A stretch of DNA of 9,134 nucleotides, taken from Spirochaetaceae bacterium (GTDB lineage Bacteria; Spirochaetota; Spirochaetia; Treponematales; Breznakiellaceae). A model generated the notes under the pieces. The model worked only from the letters and a program-made list of their open reading frames with translations. It did not search any database and had not been told where the DNA came from. The stretch is from positions 1 to 9,134 of the forward strand of contig JAITGJ010000162.1 in NCBI GenBank assembly GCA_031280705.1. The letters are read 5' to 3'. Shown here one piece after another: positions 4,625 through 9,134 of this stretch. Each line of letters starts with the position of its first letter. The first letter of the stretch is position 1. The translations under genes and the position numbers were made by a program.

Positions 4625-6806
4625 TGGCGGGCGCGGGCCGTATCTGCGACAAAAGCCCACGCAAGAGGCTTTGCCAGTTGGCGGGGGCGGAGGCGGGCGC
4701 GGGGCGCGGGGCGGGCCGTATCTGGGCGCGAAGCCCCAGCGTAAAGGAAAGGCCGGGCATATAGTATCCGGCAAAGGACTCATAGTGGGCATTGAGGAGA
4801 TTCTTGAAGGCCGCAAAAGCGGTCAGGTATTTCCCGATGCCCTGATTCACCGTGGCGTTCACCACGCAGTGGGGCGCAAGCGGCATCTGGTTCAGGGTAT
4901 CGGCGTAGCGGGTTGCTTCGTAGTGCGCCGTAACCAGAAGCGAGCCGGTTTTCCACTTCACGTCCACCGAGCCGCCGGCGATATGCGTCGGCATATAGGG
5001 AATACGGTAGCTGTTTGCGAACGAAAGATCCCCGCTCAACAGCCAACTGAACTGAAACTGATAATTCGCGCCCAGCTTAACGCTTTCAATGCCGAAGCGG
5101 TTTATCCGTAAGGTAACGGCGGGCCGGAAATCCGCGCCCACAAAAAACGCCGTGCCGATATTCTCCGGGGACCAGCGGCCGCCCGCGCTCTTTACCCAGT
5201 GGATGGAGTCTTCCGTCCACTGCACATAGGCCGTGCCGCTCAGGGTAAAGAAGCCGTCCCGCAGCGTAAGCTCCCCGGTCAGGTCCGTACCCAGGCCGTC
5301 TTCGGGCCGGAGGTTGGGATTCCCCACAAACACGCTGTCAAGGCTCCGGTAGTACAAATCGTCAAAATCCGGGAATTTAAAACTGCGGAAATAGTTGTTT
5401 TTCAGGCTGAACGCGGGGGTAATTTTCCAGAGCAGCCCGGCCTTGGGAATTACCACGCCCTCCCGCGTGTCCGTGGCGCCCTTGACCGAGGCGATAAGCA
5501 TCAGCGTATTCAGGGGGTACCACTCCGCCGTTACATAGACGCCGCCCTGATTCCCCGTTTTTTCCGGGTCCGTTTCCGTGGCGCTTTCCGCGTTAATGTA
5601 CAAAAAGCGCCAGTCTATCCCCGCGCGGAGCGTGATCCGTTCGGACGGGTACCAGCCCCAGCGGTTTATTCCGGTAAGGTAGTGATCGTAACTTGTTATA
5701 TCAACGCCGTAATTGGTGTTGGAGTACTGATACGTGATCGACGCCTCCGTGCCCAGATCGTCCCGGAAAAAGCGGGGGACGTTCAGCATGATATTTTCCG
5801 TGAGGGAAAAATCCCGCGCCACGGCATAACCGGTGGAATTGGGCGTTACCGGATAATTCTTGTTGGCGTAGTAGGCGCGGGTATCGGTAAGAACCGTGGC
5901 CGCGTCCGGGAGGTCCCATACCAGAGAAACATCCCCGCCCAGGTCCCAGACCTCGCTGCTGGCCTTCCGCCGGGCAAAACCGTAATCGTCCTCGTACAGG
6001 TAGTGGTTTCCCGCCAGATTGCCGAAGGCGGACGCCTTGAGGGAAAACCCGCCGGAGCCGTACCCGGAAAAGAGGCTTAACGACTGCATATCGATGAGGT
6101 CTTCAACATGGGGATCGCCTATCTGCCCGCCTGAGTGGCGCAGATTGTACCGGCCCGGCATATAGCCCGTATTGGAAAGCGCGCCGCCAAAGGTAAAACC
6201 GGGCCGCTGTTTTTTTGTCGTGATGATATTGATAACGCCGCCCAGCGCGCCGGACACATTGTATTTGGTGTCCGATCCCCCGTAAATAACTTCGATGCGT
6301 TCCACATTGGCAAGGTCAACCTGGCTCACATCGAATTCGCCGGAACGGGGGGAGTTGGCCGGCACCCCGTCAATCAAAATGGCGATACGCTCCGTATCAA
6401 ACCCCCGCAGGCTCAGTTCCGTCTGGCTCCCGTACGCGCCGTAGCGGGTAACGCTCATGTCCAGCGCTTCTTCGAGCAGGGCGGCAAGGTCCCGCGCGCG
6501 GTACCGTTCGATTTCGTCCTTTTCCAGTACCCGCATCTGCTGGGTAGTTTCCGGCGTGGCGTTTATCGTAATGCCCTCGTCCGTGCCAAAGTCAAGATAA
6601 TCGCCGTATTCTTCGCCAGTGATGGCGCTGCCATCACTGGCGGCGCCATTACCGGCGCCGCCATCACCAGCATTGCCGGGAACGGCGGGGTCCGCGCTTT
6701 GGGCGGAGAGGGGAAGGACCGCGCGGAAAATCAGCATAAGTACCATCCACGCCGTGCGCCGGACCGTAAAAAACAGCGGTTTATCGCGTGTGTGTGTGTA
6801 TCGCAT
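4620..6806 (-). CDS. TonB-dependent outer-membrane receptor, BtuB-like
   Basis: The 728-residue protein has the full layout of a TonB-dependent transporter. There is an N-terminal signal peptide (hydrophobic 20-33, likely cut after LSAQS) and a Gly/Ala/Ser-rich linker (about 40-65). A TonB-box-like GITINATPE (78-86) follows. The plug domain runs about 90-200, with LSLRGFDTERIAILIDGVPA, VERIEVIYGG and GGVINIITTKK. A 22-strand-type barrel follows, including the family block KFPDFDDLYY...GNPNLRPEDG (477-504). It should import a large ligand across the outer membrane using TonB-ExbBD energy; the general look is that of cobalamin/siderophore receptors. The barrel naturally ends near GLSFTLGLRAQI (685-696). 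The 32 residues after it are an unusual Pro/Ala-rich repeat tail. ATG 6806 lies one base after the lipoprotein stop (TAG-G-ATG) and has GGGAG about eight bases upstream within that gene, so translation is probably coupled. A (GT)6 tract starts within the first codons. Confidence 0.92.
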   Translation of the reverse strand: MRYTHTRDKPLFFTVRRTAWMVLMLIFRAVLPLSAQSADPAVPGNAGDGGAGNGAASDGSAITGEEYGDYLDFGTDEGITINATPETTQQMRVLEKDEIERYRARDLAALLEEALDMSVTRYGAYGSQTELSLRGFDTERIAILIDGVPANSPRSGEFDVSQVDLANVERIEVIYGGSDTKYNVSGALGGVINIITTKKQRPGFTFGGALSNTGYMPGRYNLRHSGGQIGDPHVEDLIDMQSLSLFSGYGSGGFSLKASAFGNLAGNHYLYEDDYGFARRKASSEVWDLGGDVSLVWDLPDAATVLTDTRAYYANKNYPVTPNSTGYAVARDFSLTENIMLNVPRFFRDDLGTEASITYQYSNTNYGVDITSYDHYLTGINRWGWYPSERITLRAGIDWRFLYINAESATETDPEKTGNQGGVYVTAEWYPLNTLMLIASVKGATDTREGVVIPKAGLLWKITPAFSLKNNYFRSFKFPDFDDLYYRSLDSVFVGNPNLRPEDGLGTDLTGELTLRDGFFTLSGTAYVQWTEDSIHWVKSAGGRWSPENIGTAFFVGADFRPAVTLRINRFGIESVKLGANYQFQFSWLLSGDLSFANSYRIPYMPTHIAGGSVDVKWKTGSLLVTAHYEATRYADTLNQMPLAPHCVVNATVNQGIGKYLTAFAAFKNLLNAHYESFAGYYMPGLSFTLGLRAQIRPAPRPAPASAPANWQSLLRGLLSQIRPAPAN
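4622..4724. repeat. Duplicated segment in the 3' end of the receptor gene
   Basis: AGTTGGCGGG at 4622-4631 recurs at 4677-4686, and GCGGGCCGTATCTG at 4633-4646 recurs at 4711-4724. The copy farther from the gene end is expanded by about 23 bp of G/C-rich sequence. In protein terms the receptor's tail contains QIRPAP twice and PAPAN twice. Between the copies lies a terminator-like stem (4652-4657/4667-4672). Confidence 0.8.
6627..6671 (-). repeat. 15-bp minisatellite in the receptor linker
   Basis: Three adjacent 15-base units (6627-6641, 6642-6656, 6657-6671) share the plus-strand form G-S-Y-GCCATYACYRGC and encode AGDGG, AGNGA and ASDGS (residues 46-60) in the linker between signal peptide and TonB box. 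The first unit forms, with the preceding bases, a perfect 12-bp hairpin GCCAGTGATGGC / GCCATCACTGGC (6615-6626/6630-6641). Unit gain or loss keeps the frame, so linker length may vary between strains. Confidence 0.75.
6788..6799. repeat. (GT)6 dinucleotide tract at the receptor start
   Basis: Twelve bases of alternating GT (CA on the coding strand) begin at codon 3 of the TonB receptor gene, encoding YTHTR right after Met-Arg. Loss or gain of one unit would shift the frame within the first six codons. Six units is short for slippage, so this is a candidate site only. Confidence 0.6.
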
Positions 6807-6807
6807 C

Positions 6808-7662
6808 CTATGGCTCCCGGTCCTGGGGAATTACAATGCCCCAGGCGATAAATTCCGCCTCGTTTTCCACGCTGTTTACGGCGATGGCCTCCTCCAGCGT
6901 GGCCTGTTCGGTGTAGTACGGTTTTCCCGCGTACAGGGCGGACAGGTCCACCGCGTTGGCCATCTGGATAATGTTGGCGTCAAGCACCCGGTAGTAAATA
7001 CCGAAGAAGGGCCGCTGTCCGTCCCGGGAAGCGGGCCAGCGGTCAAGCCAGCCGGGGACGCAGCCCTGGAGGTACTCGATGATGATCGCGCCGCGGGAAG
7101 GGTCGCCGTTAAACACGTTGACCGCCCGGACAATGCCCACATAGCGGGTGGAAAGGCCGTCCCAGCCGCCGTTTCCCCCTTCGCCCGTGTCCTGCTGGCC
7201 GTACACCGTGTCGTCATAAAACACAAAATAGTCCTCCGCCCGCGGGGACGCGCCGCTTACGGCGTTTATCCCAATAGCGGGAAAGAGGTCTTCTTCTTTT
7301 GTCCCCATAATCCGGTCAAAGGACTCCGCCCCGGTTCCGAATTTACCCACGCGGTAGCCGTCCAGCCGCCCGATCCCGGCGTAGTGGGAGTACCACACCC
7401 CGGACGGCTCTGAGAAGAGCCGCATTACCTGACGGAACCCCGGATCGCCGGGGGAGTAGGTTTCCGTCTGGTCCGCGCCGCCCAGCCGCCCATACGAAAA
7501 AATGGCCGTGTCGCAGGCGGCAAGGAGGAGGAGCGCGGCAAGGAGGCCCCCTGCCGCCGCGCCCGCGGAGCGCCCCACAACCCGCCGGGGTGTGGGACAG
7601 ATGCCCCCCGCCTGTCCTCCGGCCTGTCCAACCGGCCGGGTTAAAAAAACGTTGCCGGTCAT
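6808..7662 (-). CDS. Lipoprotein of unknown function, coupled to the TonB receptor
   Basis: The 284-residue protein has a lipoprotein signal peptide ending in LLLAAC, so Cys50 should be lipidated and the protein anchored in a membrane, probably the outer one, given its partner. The n-region before the hydrophobic stretch is unusually long and contains GQAGGQAGG. The mature part has no family I recognise; it is rich in Tyr, Gly and Asp, with blocks such as GVWYSHYAGIGRLDGYRVG and AEDYFVFYDDTVYGQQD, and looks like a folded beta-rich extracytoplasmic domain. ATG 7662 is chosen over the upstream ATG 7701 because AAAGGAG stands seven bases before it and the longer form would overlap the terminator hairpin. 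The gene ends one base before the receptor start, which strongly suggests a shared operon and function, perhaps ligand capture or receptor accessory. Confidence 0.85.
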   Translation of the reverse strand: MTGNVFLTRPVGQAGGQAGGICPTPRRVVGRSAGAAAGGLLAALLLLAACDTAIFSYGRLGGADQTETYSPGDPGFRQVMRLFSEPSGVWYSHYAGIGRLDGYRVGKFGTGAESFDRIMGTKEEDLFPAIGINAVSGASPRAEDYFVFYDDTVYGQQDTGEGGNGGWDGLSTRYVGIVRAVNVFNGDPSRGAIIIEYLQGCVPGWLDRWPASRDGQRPFFGIYYRVLDANIIQMANAVDLSALYAGKPYYTEQATLEEAIAVNSVENEAEFIAWGIVIPQDREP

Positions 7663-7685
7663 AGTACCGCTCCTTTGGGGCCGCG

Positions 7686-7740
7686 TAAAAAACGGGTCCA
7701 TCCCCGGCGGGAGGCCCCCCGTGTTTGAACCCGTTTTTTA
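7686..7740 (-). terminator. Terminator or attenuator hairpin between surface protein and lipoprotein genes
   Basis: TAAAAAACGGGT (7686-7697) is perfectly complementary to ACCCGTTTTTTA (7729-7740), a 12-bp stem around a 31-base GC-rich loop. It starts directly after the surface-protein stop codon. On the minus strand the U6 run closes the stem, giving an intrinsic-terminator shape; the symmetry makes it bidirectional. It ends 23 bases before the lipoprotein ATG, just ahead of its ribosome site (about 7670-7676). Either it trims most transcripts after the surface protein with partial read-through, or the downstream pair has a promoter I cannot see. Confidence 0.7.
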
Positions 7741-9134
7741 TTAATACCCCATACTTTTATCCCAGGGAAAGCTTGTTTCCGTGGAAATTTCGCCAAAGAT
7801 GCCCGCGTATTCGTTCATGCCGGTCTGGACTTTTACAAAGTCAATGTGCGAAAGGTTTGCGGGACTGCCATCGGGGTGGATGGCGTCGCTGATGTCAAAG
7901 TCCTGGGTTTGGCGGTTGTCCACATAGCCAGAGGGGAACCCGTAGTTAATGTAGTATCCCACATCATCCTTGGCCATTTCAAGCAGGGTGCCCGTATAGG
8001 TAACAAAATCACTGCCGGGAATTACCACCCTGCCCTGTTCCCCGTAAAAACTGCTTGCGGGGAGGCTCCCGATGCCGCCCCGGTTATCCGTCCAAAAGCG
8101 GCCGTACCAGCGGAAGCTATACCGCTGGGTGGCCGAGGGCTTGCCGTATTCGGAGCCTTTTAGCTCGTACCAGGTGTCGTCCGCAATGCCGTTCCGGTTG
8201 TGGTCCTGGGATACCCACACCGTTCCCGGTTCGTGCCAGGTTGCCAGGGGGTTTCCTTCAATATGAATATCGCCGCCGGTTCTATTCACCACGCTGTGAT
8301 CAAAACCGAACACCACATAGCCGCCCCAGCCGCCCAGGGAAATGGCAAATTTCGTGCCGCTCGTAACGATAGAGTCGGTGTCCGCCCAGTGCTGCGCCGC
8401 CGCCAGATAACCGGCGTCATTCGGGGAAAGGCCCACTGCCGGCCAGGTAAGGTAAAACTGCCCCGGCGCTTTGTGCAGGGCAAACAGCTTTCCGGCCCGG
8501 GCCTGTGGGTTCTGCGCGGGCCGGTTTTCATGTGCGCCCCGGACGTATGGCGCGTATATCTTGAAGCACTCAACCCAGGTCCGCGCGGTGTAGGTATGGC
8601 CCCCGTCCGTAACCTCAACCCGTACCAGTTTTTTGTTGTCCGCGTGCCCTTCGCTGGTCCAGGTAATACCTCCCACGCCGTACTTCAGGGTAAAACAGCC
8701 GGGTTTGTCGTCAATCTGCGGGAATTTCTGGACATCGTTAATGTACCACCGGAACACGGCGTTTTCGCCGATGCCCCAGAGGATGGGGGCCAGCACAAGT
8801 TTATTGCCGTCCCCCGCGCTCATCGTGTAGGTTCCAATGGCCGCTCCGTTCATTTGGGCGGTAAGTTCTTCTTCGGAAATCCGGTAGCCGTAGTCAAAAT
8901 AAATGTGGGGCGGAACCTCCAGGTCTACTTCCGTTACGGAAACCATAAAGAGGGCCTCAAATTCCCCGTATTTGACCACCACGGTTTTGTCCCCCACCTG
9001 TTCCGTAATGCGGTCCAGGGGTTTTTCTTCCGCGTCTACCGTGCCGCCGTCGCTGTTGTATTCCCCGGAGGCGTTCCAGCCTTCGTGGAAATGCGGCATG
9101 GTATACGCGGAAGCGGGGAGCGTCTCGGCATCGC
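7741..9134 (-). CDS. Exported surface protein with Ig-like, PKD-like and conserved C-terminal domains (5' partial)
   Basis: The frame is open to the window edge: upstream of Met 9099 it reads DAETLPASAYT without a stop, so the true start and any signal peptide lie outside. The first part ends like a bacterial Ig-like (Big_3-type) domain, DKTVVVKYGEFEALFMVSV. A PKD-like segment follows at about 60-180 counted from Met 9099. The C-terminal region (about 200-450) has GGWGGYVVFGFDHSVVN, VWVSQDHNRNGIADDTWYELKGSEYG and FDISDAIHPDG...IDFVKVQTG. I recognise this set from Bacteroides-type 'cell surface/PKD domain' proteins, often found beside BtuB-like receptors. DHNRNGIADD is an EF-hand-like loop that probably binds Ca2+. 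It ends ahead of a terminator hairpin, then the lipoprotein and TonB receptor genes, so a surface ligand-binding role in the same uptake system is likely. The ligand is not known. Confidence 0.85.
   Translation of the reverse strand, partial: DAETLPASAYTMPHFHEGWNASGEYNSDGGTVDAEEKPLDRITEQVGDKTVVVKYGEFEALFMVSVTEVDLEVPPHIYFDYGYRISEEELTAQMNGAAIGTYTMSAGDGNKLVLAPILWGIGENAVFRWYINDVQKFPQIDDKPGCFTLKYGVGGITWTSEGHADNKKLVRVEVTDGGHTYTARTWVECFKIYAPYVRGAHENRPAQNPQARAGKLFALHKAPGQFYLTWPAVGLSPNDAGYLAAAQHWADTDSIVTSGTKFAISLGGWGGYVVFGFDHSVVNRTGGDIHIEGNPLATWHEPGTVWVSQDHNRNGIADDTWYELKGSEYGKPSATQRYSFRWYGRFWTDNRGGIGSLPASSFYGEQGRVVIPGSDFVTYTGTLLEMAKDDVGYYINYGFPSGYVDNRQTQDFDISDAIHPDGSPANLSHIDFVKVQTGMNEYAGIFGEISTETSFPWDKSMGY

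Noticed and set aside
4376..4816. Short open frames on both strands across the intergenic repeats and receptor 3' end
   Set aside because: They overlap tRNA-Thr, promoters and inverted repeats; the translations are low-complexity Pro/Arg/Gly and lack ribosome sites.
5199..6080. A 293-codon plus-strand frame inside the TonB receptor gene
   Set aside because: It is antisense to a receptor with clear plug and barrel motifs. No ribosome site or domain is seen, and its length is explained by high GC content.
7663..7701. Upstream ATG at 7701 as start of the lipoprotein
   Set aside because: It would place the start inside the terminator hairpin and ignore the strong AAAGGAG seven bases before ATG 7662.
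7686..7740. A riboswitch (for example cobalamin) ahead of the lipoprotein gene
   Set aside because: The space is too short for a cobalamin riboswitch and no B12-box-like conserved core is seen. A simple terminator or attenuator hairpin explains it.

Overview
The window is GC-rich DNA from a Gram-negative (diderm) bacterium: it carries a TonB-dependent outer-membrane receptor, a lipoprotein with a lipobox and a large exported surface protein. The protein style is compatible with a termite-gut type spirochete (Treponema/Breznakiellaceae), but that is an impression and not proven by anything in the window. The three tRNA genes do not encode their 3' CCA, so the host must have a CCA-adding enzyme.

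Layout. 1-135 (+) is the end of an unrecognised gene. 136-351 is a non-coding gap with a hairpin repeat. 352-933 (-) is a Nudix-family phosphohydrolase gene. It is followed on its upstream side by tRNA-Phe(GAA) (1082-1154, -), which has a near-consensus sigma70-type promoter upstream and a terminator-like hairpin downstream. 1465-2808 (+) is a GH1 beta-glucosidase and 2875-4089 (-) a PLP-dependent class I/II aminotransferase. These two genes converge on a 28-bp tandem repeat that runs into the aminotransferase stop codon. Next come tRNA-Tyr(GUA) and tRNA-Thr(UGU) (-), transcribed Thr then Tyr from one promoter and closed by a perfect 10-bp hairpin. 4464-4724 is a cluster of inverted and direct repeats that continues into the 3' end of the TonB receptor gene.

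4620-9134 (-) looks like one uptake locus, read right to left: a large exported surface protein (cut off by the window edge) with an Ig-like end, a PKD-like middle and a conserved C-terminal domain with an EF-hand-like metal loop; a terminator/attenuator hairpin; a lipoprotein of unknown function; and, one base after its stop codon, a BtuB-like TonB-dependent receptor. The likely job is capture of a scarce ligand at the cell surface and TonB-driven import across the outer membrane. A corrinoid is one candidate, but the ligand cannot be read from this sequence.

The most unusual signals are in and around the receptor gene: a C-terminal tail that seems to be encoded by a read-through stop codon, a terminator-like hairpin and a duplicated gene end; a (GT)6 tract directly after the start codon; and a 15-bp minisatellite encoding the linker in front of the plug. 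A 20-bp repeat attached to GC-rich hairpins occurs in opposite orientations at two distant intergenic sites. I see no phage, transposase, CRISPR or defence genes.
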